From Bacteroides sp. (lineage in GTDB: Bacteria; Bacteroidota; Bacteroidia; Bacteroidales; Bacteroidaceae): a DNA stretch of 7,077 nt. A program made the position numbers and the translations under genes. Shown here one piece after another: positions 1 through 6,728 of this stretch (within the stretch, counting starts at the first letter, position 1; each line of letters begins with the position of its first letter). The notes under the pieces are model-generated. The model was not told where the DNA came from. It saw nothing but the letters and a program-made list of their open reading frames with translations, and searched no databases. The stretch is from positions 4,266 through 11,342 of the forward strand of contig DXOJ01000107.1 in NCBI GenBank assembly GCA_019412865.1, given 5' to 3'.

Positions 1-42
1 TCTTACTTCTTTTCCGAAATTAAAAACAATCAATGAAAGATA

Positions 43-1155
43 TTACAAGTCCATATCCAGATCAATGTCTTGTCTTTCACCCCAATCTTCCACGCTTATC
101 GTCAGTATCTGAATACCTATTTTTCCGACGCGTGCCGTTACCTGATACACGTTGTTCCGACGGATCTCCGTAAAAGGTTGCGCTGTCGGACTGCCTGTGC
201 CGTCAACCTTCGTTACGGTTTCAATTACTTTCTCGGTTATTCCGGTGACGTCCGAAGGCCCTTTCGGGACATTAGCCATACTGATAGACAGTCGGTCGGA
301 ATAATCCGACTTGAATAGGCGTTCGGCCGTGTAGAACGAGCAAAGCAACTTCCGGTTTTCAGCTCCGGAGGCCGATGAATATGCCCAGGTTTCTGTAGTC
401 GCAGCCGTCCAGCTATGCGTTAACAAATTGCTTTCCGACACGTCTTCCTTCACTTTTCCGTAGTTTTTTGAAGAGTCGGCGTTATCACGTGTGCCGTTGT
501 CCACGTTTCCCATCACGAAATAACTATCGTGGGAGAAATTGTGCAAGGTGACACTGGTGCTTCCGGCAGTATATCCGGTCACCGCCCCGCCGTCTATAGC
601 TTCAATAAAGACATCTACCCGGGCTACGGCACGTTCGATAACCATTTGCACTGTTTTGGTTTCATCCGGTGCTATGGATATATCCCGGATCACTCCTGTC
701 ATAGGCATTCCGGTCGTCGAAATGATCTGCCCGTCATTATTCAGTATGCTGGAGATATCGTAAATCATCTCTTGCAACGTCAAAAGATTGGCTATACCGT
801 CAAGTTTGCTTGTGAGACTCTGCGGTTCGTTGGCAATCACTACGACCAGAATATCATTACTGGAAGTCACTTTGAGAAGTTGCGCATCTATATCAGTAGC
901 TGTCTCCGGAGTACTCAACAGGATGTGTTCATTCACATCCAGCCTCACGCCACCGGGCGTGCTGCCGAATACGATAAACCGCATGGAGTTTATCTTCTCC
1001 TGTTGTTCCACATCCCTATTGTTCACCAAGTCGATGCTAAGTTGCGCCCGGGTAGTATGGGCAGGCAACTCATAAGCCACATCAGCTTCTCTACTACATG
1101 AGAACAAAAGGATGGTGGATGCCAGACAAATGATATGTAATAGCTTTTTTCTCAT
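43..1155 (-). CDS. FimA/Mfa-like fimbrillin lipoprotein, probable minor fimbrial subunit
   Basis: The product is a 370-aa lipoprotein precursor of the type V fimbrillin superfamily. It begins MRKKLLHIIC, has a hydrophobic segment and then the lipobox LFSC with Cys20 as the lipidation site. An Arg at residue 36 (HTTR|AQLS) fits the place where P. gingivalis fimbrillins are cut on maturation. Family-like motifs follow: INSMRFIVF at about 55-63 (first core strand), PMTG at 151-154, ERAVARVDV at about 174-182, and RRNNVYQVTARV at about 332-343. The C-terminus carries ISVEDW with Trp358 and an acidic tail. The frame extends upstream to a TTG at 1182, but that would put nine residues before the signal peptide and overlap the preceding gene, so I chose the ATG at 1155, which follows that gene's stop by 2 nt (TAAGAATG). 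Because it is much shorter than the upstream major fimbrillin and lies after the anchor gene, I infer a minor or tip-proximal subunit; a second major pilin is possible. Confidence 0.85.
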   Translation of the reverse strand: MRKKLLHIICLASTILLFSCSREADVAYELPAHTTRAQLSIDLVNNRDVEQQEKINSMRFIVFGSTPGGVRLDVNEHILLSTPETATDIDAQLLKVTSSNDILVVVIANEPQSLTSKLDGIANLLTLQEMIYDISSILNNDGQIISTTGMPMTGVIRDISIAPDETKTVQMVIERAVARVDVFIEAIDGGAVTGYTAGSTSVTLHNFSHDSYFVMGNVDNGTRDNADSSKNYGKVKEDVSESNLLTHSWTAATTETWAYSSASGAENRKLLCSFYTAERLFKSDYSDRLSISMANVPKGPSDVTGITEKVIETVTKVDGTGSPTAQPFTEIRRNNVYQVTARVGKIGIQILTISVEDWGERQDIDLDMDL

Positions 1156-1157
1156 TC

Positions 1158-2156
1158 TTAAACTTCCATCCCGTGGAGCCAATAAATCCAGGTCCCCACG
1201 ACAATACCAATCTGAAGGAATCCTCCTCCGGTTTTTTCAACAACTGTAAATATCAGGTTCCATTCACTCTGCCTGTCAAGATATTCCTGAAAGGGAAGTT
1301 CCGTCCCGTCGTAACGGAAAACCGGCCGGGCAATGCTCAATAGTGTCATCAGATTGTAGCTCCAGACTTCGGCTTCGGTATCCGCATCCCTTATAATAAA
1401 CTTATAATCCCATCCGCTCCTGTTGAGCAAACGCATCGTATTCAGGCGTGCGGACATAACCACGTCGGATATTTCACCCGGACCTATATAGTAAGGCACA
1501 TAAGTAACCGGTCCTTGTCCTGCGGGTTCGTTTTCCCAAGAATAAACCGCATTTTCCGATGCCTGAATTTCAAATGTATACTGTGTGCCATCCACTTTAT
1601 TTTCCTCATGTCCCATTAACGCAAGATTAAACCGATTGGTGTCACGTATCAGGTTTACCGGATAAATTTTATGGTTGGTATTGGATGGCAGGTGGTCCAC
1701 TTCCACAACTTCTCCGAAGTAAAGATGCTGAAACTCGAAATTAACAACATCTGTCTCCCGTTTCAGCGATACAATGACCTGTTGGAGGGTGGTTGTTCCC
1801 GGCACCAGTTTATTACCTGTATTGTCCGAAAGCCGGAATCTGTCAGACAGACTTCCGACGGTCAGTACTTTATAACTTCCGAAATCGAGCTCGTCGGTCA
1901 ACGACATCCGGTTTCCACCAACCAGCGCAGCACCCCCGGCACTTTTGGTGAAAAGCAATTTATCATCGCTGTCGAACACAAGTACATCCACCGATTTAAC
2001 CTGCGGATTAAATGCATCCGCATATTCCATATTGTAGTCGAATACAAATTCCAACCAAAGTTCGCACCGTGGCAAGTCTTCGCGTATACTGTCGCACGAA
2101 GCCATACATAGCATCGAAGCAACGATAAGGAACAGCGATTTAGTTTTTCCGCACAT
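1158..2156 (-). CDS. FimB/Mfa2-family fimbrial anchor lipoprotein
   Basis: The product is a 332-aa lipoprotein resembling FimB and Mfa2 of P. gingivalis, which stay in the outer membrane, anchor the fibre and limit its length. The N-terminus is a signal peptide ending CMASC, with Cys21 lipidated, followed at once by the family-like CDSIREDLPRC stretch. Further signs are FVFDYNMEYADAF at about 37-49, VDVLVFDSDDKLLF at about 56-69, LYFGE at 145-149, and VNLIRDTNRFNL at about 167-178. The C-terminus ends WIYWLHGMEV. An in-frame TTG at 2177 would add seven charged residues (PLKEKD) before the signal peptide; the ATG at 2156, preceded by an A/G-rich AAAAGAAAAAG, is the better start. The gene lies behind an intrinsic terminator that follows the major pilin gene and is followed within 2 nt by the minor pilin gene, so the two are probably translated together at a lower level than the pilin. 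The family is secure from motifs; the anchoring role is inferred from the family. Confidence 0.9.
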   Translation of the reverse strand: MCGKTKSLFLIVASMLCMASCDSIREDLPRCELWLEFVFDYNMEYADAFNPQVKSVDVLVFDSDDKLLFTKSAGGAALVGGNRMSLTDELDFGSYKVLTVGSLSDRFRLSDNTGNKLVPGTTTLQQVIVSLKRETDVVNFEFQHLYFGEVVEVDHLPSNTNHKIYPVNLIRDTNRFNLALMGHEENKVDGTQYTFEIQASENAVYSWENEPAGQGPVTYVPYYIGPGEISDVVMSARLNTMRLLNRSGWDYKFIIRDADTEAEVWSYNLMTLLSIARPVFRYDGTELPFQEYLDRQSEWNLIFTVVEKTGGGFLQIGIVVGTWIYWLHGMEV

Positions 2157-2370
2157 ATCTTTTTCTTTTAGGGGCAACCCTATCGGTTTGCCATTTTATA
2201 TTGTCAGAGATCTCCATTTAGTGACCTCCGGTTATTTCCTCTTTTTGGGGAGCGCTTTGCATTTCATTACATCTCGGATGCGCCGGTATATTTCAGTGCT
2301 GTTTTTGGGAAGCCTGTCACCGGCTTGTTTTTACTTTTTTCGGCGGTCTGTTCCGCACGGAATATCTATT
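2157..2370. other. Intergenic leader of the anchor gene, no recognisable gene
   Basis: This spacer separates the terminator of the major pilin gene from the anchor gene start. I found no protein-like frame of credible length on either strand and no match on the minus strand to the Bacteroides TAnnTTTG -7 element (it would read CAAAnnTA on the plus strand). Two small items stand out: a 25-codon minus-strand frame at 2140-2217 preceded by GGAGG, and a short hairpin AAGCC/GGCTT at 2310-2326 followed on the plus strand by a T-rich run. The length is unusual beside the tight packing of the other genes and suggests a long 5' leader or decayed sequence. Confidence 0.5.
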
Positions 2371-2408
2371 AAAAAAAAGTACAGGGCAGGCAGTCCGCAC
2401 TGCCCTGT
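2371..2408 (-). terminator. Intrinsic terminator downstream of the major fimbrillin gene
   Basis: The arms ACAGGGCAG (2381-2389) and CTGCCCTGT (2400-2408) form a perfect 9-bp stem around a 10-nt loop. A nested alternative pairing, GGCAGT with ACTGCC around a CCGC loop, is also possible. Read on the minus strand, the hairpin begins 25 nt after the pilin stop codon and is followed, after the two bases AC, by eight T residues (the A-run at 2371-2378). This is the classic intrinsic terminator form. On the plus strand the hairpin is followed by TTTTTC, so it could work in both directions, but no gene ends there on the plus strand. Partial readthrough would lower expression of the anchor and minor pilin relative to the pilin. 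Confidence 0.85.
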
Positions 2409-2433
2409 TTTTCTTTGAAAGCAAAGAGTTTAT

Positions 2434-4152
2434 TTAGATTTCGAAATTTGTAGTCCAGTATATCCACGGAGCAACTTTAATCTCAAAATGGAGATAAGCA
2501 CCTTTCTTATCGATATCTTCTTCTTCATCCGGATCTTCGGGACCACCACCAGGATACCACGGTGTACCGTTACCATTCACCTTTGTCAGCGTAAGCGTAT
2601 AATAGTTATTACGTACTACACCGTATTTTCCATACTCCATGTAAGAATTGGCTGCATTATCATGACGAATCTCATAGTAGTAATAGTTGAGACTCTTTGG
2701 ATACCAATAGATGCAACCTTCTTCTTTGCACAGTTCACCGCCATTCTTAATATTGTTGGCATCAATAATAGTCTGCGTAAGAAGAGCAAAACTACCTGGA
2801 TCATTGGTGGTAAGTTCAGATTTTATCTGATTATAGAATAGTTCGCATGCCGTAACCAAGAGTTTCTCCTGAGCGGTCATAGGATCCGAGTTTGTTTCTT
2901 TAAGTTTGGCAGGTGTATAAGCAGCCAGCAAGTCGGCAAAACTCTTGAAGTTTACAGAGTTAGTTCCGTTAGGAAGACGATACCAGTCATCTCCTAAAGT
3001 AAATTCACCGGACTTCCAAGGTGCATATTGTCCCTTAAGTACCAGACGTGTAGCCGCACCGAACTTCTGATATCCTGCGGCCATCGTATTCTCGATACAG
3101 TATTTGTAATTATCACCCGCAGTCGCACTTTCAGTAACCCATTCTACCTTAGGTTCGCGAGTAGTAACTTCGAGTGTATTCTTAACAATGCCTGTAAGAT
3201 ATTCACTTCCACCTGCAGTCGTAAAGTTCGGGTCAACTGTATAGAAGTTACTTTTGTAGAATCCTGTAGTATGAGACGACTCTGTGGTAGTCTTCTTTGC
3301 AAAAGGAAAGAACAGTGAGTTGTAGTAGTCTATAGTCCAATTTCCAAAATCAAACTGTCCAAGACTTGCATTTGTTACATCTTCAAAAGGGCCGACTTCT
3401 AATGAACCGCCAATCATAACCTCCAATTTTGCAGCAAGGCGTTCTATCTCAAGAGTAGCCGGATTACTTTTCGCTGCATTCTGAGCTTGCGCTTCCGATT
3501 TATAGTCGCTGACCAAAACAATCTTGTCCGATACATCGAGCAGACATTCATCTTCCCATGCATGATTGGCTGGATCTGAATCGGAATCATCGTAGAATCC
3601 GACATTAATCATTGCACAACCATTGGAGTGTACAACCTCCTCTACCAGATAAGCATTGTTGGGCTTAGAATTGTTCGTAGGAACTGTAATCATTGCATTG
3701 ATGGTAGCATAGGTTGCAACCGCTGAAAGATTATCCAAGCGATCCTTTAATTCGAAACCCGGATTGGCAATAACAAGCAAATACTTAGTATTCGGGTCCA
3801 CTTTAACCGGAGTATTCGGAGTCGTAACTCCACTATTTGTTCCGAAAGAACTTGATCCCAATACCGTAGCATACTTAGTTGCATTTTCATCCTTAGTCAC
3901 TACCTTACTCGAATTGAACGTAATCAAATAGAGCTCATTAATCGCGCTTTCCGCAGGCAAAGCCGGCTGTTCCGTAGAACCTGGAGCACGTGAACCAGGC
4001 ACTTTTGGATTAGTCAGACTAATTGATATGTAGGCTACATCATAACCTGCTCCCCCTTCAACCTCTGGATTTTCCTCCAGATTCTCATTTGAACAACTTG
4101 CCAATGCCACAACGGCCAGCAACGAAACTAAAATTGATTTAATCTTTAGCAT
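2434..4152 (-). CDS. Mfa1-family major fimbrillin (type V pilin) lipoprotein precursor
   Basis: The product is a 572-aa fimbrillin precursor, the likely structural subunit of the fibre. Its signal peptide ends LASC, giving lipidation at Cys20, followed by an acidic stretch (NENLEENPEVE). The first core strand region VAYISISL at about 39-46 precedes Arg55 in VPGSR|APGS, a good candidate for the trypsin-like cleavage that matures P. gingivalis FimA and Mfa1. The C-terminal part carries Mfa1-like features: YYYYEIRHD at about 490-498, YGVVRN at 510-515 followed by NYYTLTLTKVNGNGTP, an acidic linker GGGPEDPDEEED, and a final strand FEIKVAPWIYW near the end. Cys475 and Cys480 could pair. A 57-nt AT-rich spacer lies upstream and a strong terminator downstream. 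No Shine-Dalgarno sequence is seen, only an A/T-rich leader, which is normal in Bacteroidota. Major-subunit status is inferred from length, from position before the terminator and from Mfa1-like C-terminal motifs. Confidence 0.9.
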   Translation of the reverse strand: MLKIKSILVSLLAVVALASCSNENLEENPEVEGGAGYDVAYISISLTNPKVPGSRAPGSTEQPALPAESAINELYLITFNSSKVVTKDENATKYATVLGSSSFGTNSGVTTPNTPVKVDPNTKYLLVIANPGFELKDRLDNLSAVATYATINAMITVPTNNSKPNNAYLVEEVVHSNGCAMINVGFYDDSDSDPANHAWEDECLLDVSDKIVLVSDYKSEAQAQNAAKSNPATLEIERLAAKLEVMIGGSLEVGPFEDVTNASLGQFDFGNWTIDYYNSLFFPFAKKTTTESSHTTGFYKSNFYTVDPNFTTAGGSEYLTGIVKNTLEVTTREPKVEWVTESATAGDNYKYCIENTMAAGYQKFGAATRLVLKGQYAPWKSGEFTLGDDWYRLPNGTNSVNFKSFADLLAAYTPAKLKETNSDPMTAQEKLLVTACELFYNQIKSELTTNDPGSFALLTQTIIDANNIKNGGELCKEEGCIYWYPKSLNYYYYEIRHDNAANSYMEYGKYGVVRNNYYTLTLTKVNGNGTPWYPGGGPEDPDEEEDIDKKGAYLHFEIKVAPWIYWTTNFEI

Positions 4153-4201
4153 AATACAAAAAATTATTAGAATTAATACATATATAATTTCTCACTTAAT
4201 C

Positions 4202-4218
4202 AGTAAGTTTTACTTACT
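4202..4218 (-). repeat. Perfect AT-rich inverted repeat across the DUF3868 gene stop codon
   Basis: AGTAAGT and ACTTACT form a perfect 7-bp stem with a 3-nt loop, and the gene's TAA stop (4210-4212) lies in the loop and the first stem base. Only two of seven pairs are G:C and no T-run follows on the minus strand, so it is not a standard terminator. It lies about 50 nt ahead of the major pilin start codon and could mark an mRNA processing or stability boundary, or be chance in AT-rich DNA. Confidence 0.4.
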
Positions 4219-5721
4219 ATTCTTTCTCATTTCGGCAGCATTAGCCTTCTTCTTGACTAATTCTTCCAGATTGCCCCTAGCTGCATCCAGACCTGACTGC
4301 TCTGCAACCTTCAAATACTTCTTCGATAATTCATAATCTCCCTTCATTAACATTAATATTCCCATAGCATTATTATATTCCGGCAAATTCTTATTCGAAT
4401 TCACCATGCCCAGATAACGTTCGGCCAAAACCAAGTCATTGCGTGATAAAGCGGCAGTAGCAGCATTTATATTTGCAATTTCACTCTGCGGATACATCCG
4501 GACAGCCGTTTCGAACACATCAATAAATTCTTTTGAGCCTGTTGGATAGGTATTAGCTACCAAGAACATTTCATTCAAGCTCAAATTCTGCGGGCGCGTC
4601 TTGATAATCTCTTTCGCTTCCTCCACACTGAAATTCCTCACTTCGTAATTCACTTTACAGATAGCCACACGCAGACTTGGAAAAATATACTTCAACAAGT
4701 ACCGGTAAGGCGTTCCTCCGTGAAGTTGCATCAGTTTTGTTTCTCTTCCTTTTTCAATTGGTATGTTCCTGATAATATCCAGCACTTCGTCTTTATATTC
4801 CAATTCGAATGTTTCAAGCGCCTTCTCCAGTCCGTCCCAGTTTTCACCTCCAAAGACAATGTAGTATTGGTTTCTCGGAAAATCGTATCCGTATGCCAAA
4901 TAATCCCGAAGCGCCATGGCACGTCCTTCAGACAGACGTTTGTTTGCAGCCAATGTTCCTTCCGGAGAAGCATAACCGATAATATCCAGACGGTTCACTT
5001 TCACATTCGGATCGGACTTCAGCTCATCGATCATCTTGCGGATTTTAGCCAGTTCCTGAGGGTTATTCATGTATTCGGGACGAATATTGACTTTATTCAC
5101 CTCGAAATCCAAAAAACATTCTGCTTGAATATCCCGTTGTTTGATTTCTTCCGCTTTCGGTTGCAGATAAGCAAACTGAGGAACCACTACGTAAGGCGTC
5201 CATACACGTTCCAATGTCACTTTGCCAAATTCCTCTATGTTCATCAATGCCGTTTCGCCGCAACCACATTCATCACGCTGCACGTCCAGACGGGCATCCT
5301 TCATCCATGATTCGAACGGAACCAGATATTGATACCGAATCGTATCATTTCTTAGTTTTCCAGCTTTTTCCACTATATATGGCTTCTCGTAGTTTCTCTT
5401 CTCTTTGGCACTCATCAACGCAAGCTCACGCTCATACGCCAGATACTCGTCACGACCTTTAATAGAAACTTTCGGAAGATTTTGAGTGCGTCCGAGAGTC
5501 ACCAGCTGCGGAATAAAATCCATTCCCCGGGCAGATTTCACTTTCACATTATTCAAAACAAAATCTATGTTGACATGAATAAAATCACCTTTCTGTTCCA
5601 ACCGCACCAGATTCACAGTAATGCCACCTTCGTAAGAGCGGGATTGAGCCATAGCTGTGTTTATATTCAGGCTGCAAACCACCAACATACACACAAGGAA
5701 ACCTATTTTTCTTATTATCAT
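4210..5721 (-). CDS. DUF3868 and OmpA-like domain outer-membrane/periplasmic protein of the fimbrial locus
   Basis: The product is 503 aa. A signal peptide ends at AMA|Q (residues 25/26). The N-terminal half, about 26-185, has DUF3868 character, including FESWMKDARL at about 136-145 followed by CGCG at 152-155. From about 200 there is an OmpA-like fold: CFLDFEVNKVNIRPEY is the opening strand, LDIIGYASPEG lies at about 245-255, and NKRLSEGRAMALRDYL at 260-275 is the helix carrying the peptidoglycan-contacting Arg267. The Asp that usually contacts diaminopimelate is Ser252 here. The C-terminal region, about 365-490, is helical and TPR-like (TAALSRNDLVLAERYL, then MGILMLMKGDYELSKKYL), ending in a Lys-rich tail. 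The start lies 8 nt after the DUF3575 stop; AAGGAG is present but only 1 nt from the ATG, and no other sensible start exists. Proteins of this type accompany Bacteroidales fimbrial operons and may tie assembly to the cell envelope; this role is inferred. Confidence 0.88.
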   Translation of the reverse strand: MIIRKIGFLVCMLVVCSLNINTAMAQSRSYEGGITVNLVRLEQKGDFIHVNIDFVLNNVKVKSARGMDFIPQLVTLGRTQNLPKVSIKGRDEYLAYERELALMSAKEKRNYEKPYIVEKAGKLRNDTIRYQYLVPFESWMKDARLDVQRDECGCGETALMNIEEFGKVTLERVWTPYVVVPQFAYLQPKAEEIKQRDIQAECFLDFEVNKVNIRPEYMNNPQELAKIRKMIDELKSDPNVKVNRLDIIGYASPEGTLAANKRLSEGRAMALRDYLAYGYDFPRNQYYIVFGGENWDGLEKALETFELEYKDEVLDIIRNIPIEKGRETKLMQLHGGTPYRYLLKYIFPSLRVAICKVNYEVRNFSVEEAKEIIKTRPQNLSLNEMFLVANTYPTGSKEFIDVFETAVRMYPQSEIANINAATAALSRNDLVLAERYLGMVNSNKNLPEYNNAMGILMLMKGDYELSKKYLKVAEQSGLDAARGNLEELVKKKANAAEMRKNSK

Positions 5722-5729
5722 ACTCCTTA

Positions 5730-6302
5730 TTATTTAATTACATAAATAAGTGACACACTTGCTTTAGTAGGGCCAAAATAGTTTTTGCTGCTTTCCTTTA
5801 GTCTCGTACCACAAGTAGCGCAAGGATACTTGTCATATACAATGTGCACATATCCCACTCCAACAGACGTTTCTATACTCCAGCGTTTTTTCAGAATCCA
5901 CGAATATCCTACGGAAAAGCCACCACCATAAAAATATCCCTGATAACGTGTATGCTGCATATTGTCACTGATAAAAGACCAGTCGGGCCATCCTCCTACA
6001 TTGAAATCGGCATAATGTCCATGCATTCCGACAAACATACGCCGAAAACTCTCGCAAAACCAGTAACGGACTTCGGGTTGTATTCCCCAATGACGGAGAC
6101 GTTTGCCGTCGGAAAGTTTCCACGGATTATAATTGACCGGAATGTCCAGCGTCCATTTACGCGTCAGTCCGATCTCCAGCCCCAGATTCATGGTAGTAGT
6201 AGCGTCATACAGCAGATTGCTTTTCAGCGCAACCTTCTGGGCATGACCCTCGGAAATAGCACATCCGAGCATGAATAATATGAGTATAGCAACTTTCTTC
6301 AT
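5730..6302 (-). CDS. DUF3575 outer-membrane beta-barrel-like protein
   Basis: The product is 190 aa with an N-terminal signal peptide, most likely cleaved at GHA|Q (residues 21/22). The mature protein opens with KSNLLYDATTTMNLGLEIGL, typical of DUF3575, and continues with alternating strand-like segments (WTLDIPVNYNPW, WGIQPEVRYWF, GYFYGGGFSVGYSW, WSIETSVGVGYVHIVY). It has a CATCG cysteine pair (Cys161 and Cys164) and the closing FGPTKASVSLIYVIK. The pattern suggests a small eight-stranded-type barrel in the outer membrane. FMLGC within the signal peptide resembles a lipobox, but Cys14 lies too deep in the hydrophobic core for me to prefer it. It follows the split Ig-like gene by 21 nt and precedes the DUF3868 gene by 8 nt, so all are probably co-transcribed. 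DUF3575-DUF3868 pairs recur at the head of Bacteroidales fimbrial loci; the biochemical function is unknown. Confidence 0.9.
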   Translation of the reverse strand: MKKVAILILFMLGCAISEGHAQKVALKSNLLYDATTTMNLGLEIGLTRKWTLDIPVNYNPWKLSDGKRLRHWGIQPEVRYWFCESFRRMFVGMHGHYADFNVGGWPDWSFISDNMQHTRYQGYFYGGGFSVGYSWILKKRWSIETSVGVGYVHIVYDKYPCATCGTRLKESSKNYFGPTKASVSLIYVIK

Positions 6303-6323
6303 TTATATCACATTTACTGTTGT

Positions 6324-6728
6324 TTATTGCCCTAATTGAGTAACATCTATTTTTATGCGTTGCACATTACTGATGCCCGTTTTAACGGAAGACACCATTG
6401 TTGTGAGATGTACGATTCCATTTCTGGAATCCGCCTCTATATTGGGCAATACCTTAATATATATCTTACCATCTTCAACGATAATGCGTTCTTCCCCTGT
6501 ATGTTCCTCCGGCATTACGGAAGAATATAGGCGGATCCAATTTTTAGCACTTTCATCCACTTCGCCCGTAAGGCAGAAATAATTGATTTCATACACCTCC
6601 GAATTTGAATTTTCAGTAGGCATGAACTGAAGCATACTTCCTGTAGCAGGAACAGCTTTCTTTTGTCTAATATGAATTTCTTTTTCCAAATTTCCTGTTT
6701 TTAATGTTATATACACATTATCTATCAC
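6324..6728 (-). CDS. Frameshifted 3' part of an Ig/BACON-like surface protein gene
   Basis: This 134-codon frame opens at a GTG directly after an in-frame TAG and overlaps the end of the preceding frame (6718-7077) by 11 nt. It has no signal peptide and starts in mid-strand (DNVYITLKTGNLEKEIHIRQ), so it looks like the tail of a longer protein and not an independent gene. Two strand-rich modules end in similar phrases: EIHIRQKK near the start and QRIKIDVTQLGQ at the C-terminus. That I-x-V-x-Q ending resembles BACON and other bacterial Ig-like domains of Bacteroidales surface proteins. Removing one copy of a tandem GATA at 6719-6726 joins the two frames smoothly as QRGIGDNVYITLKTG. I regard the two frames as one broken gene; its exact family is not recognised. 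It may encode an adhesin or tip protein of a fimbrial locus, by position only. Confidence 0.7.
   Translation of the reverse strand: MIDNVYITLKTGNLEKEIHIRQKKAVPATGSMLQFMPTENSNSEVYEINYFCLTGEVDESAKNWIRLYSSVMPEEHTGEERIIVEDGKIYIKVLPNIEADSRNGIVHLTTMVSSVKTGISNVQRIKIDVTQLGQ

Noticed and set aside
1156..1182. N-terminal extension of the minor pilin from a TTG at 1182
   Set aside because: It places nine residues (MAPRDGSLR) before an ordinary lipoprotein signal peptide and overlaps the anchor gene; the ATG at 1155 is the natural start.
2157..2177. N-terminal extension of the anchor protein from a TTG at 2177
   Set aside because: It adds only charged residues ahead of the signal peptide; the ATG at 2156 gives a standard lipoprotein N-terminus.
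70..2418. Plus-strand open frames of 60-190 codons across the anchor and minor-pilin genes
   Set aside because: They lie antisense to strongly recognisable minus-strand genes, have no signal peptides or family motifs, and their composition is that of reversed coding sequence.
4153..4209. Bacteroides-type promoter just upstream of the pilin gene
   Set aside because: The T-rich run ending TTTG lies about 4 nt from the start codon and lacks the TA at the right spacing for TAnnTTTG; no matching -33 element was identified.
4731..4973. 80-codon minus-strand frame inside the DUF3868/OmpA gene
   Set aside because: It is an out-of-frame shadow of the OmpA-like region, which is clearly coding in the other frame.
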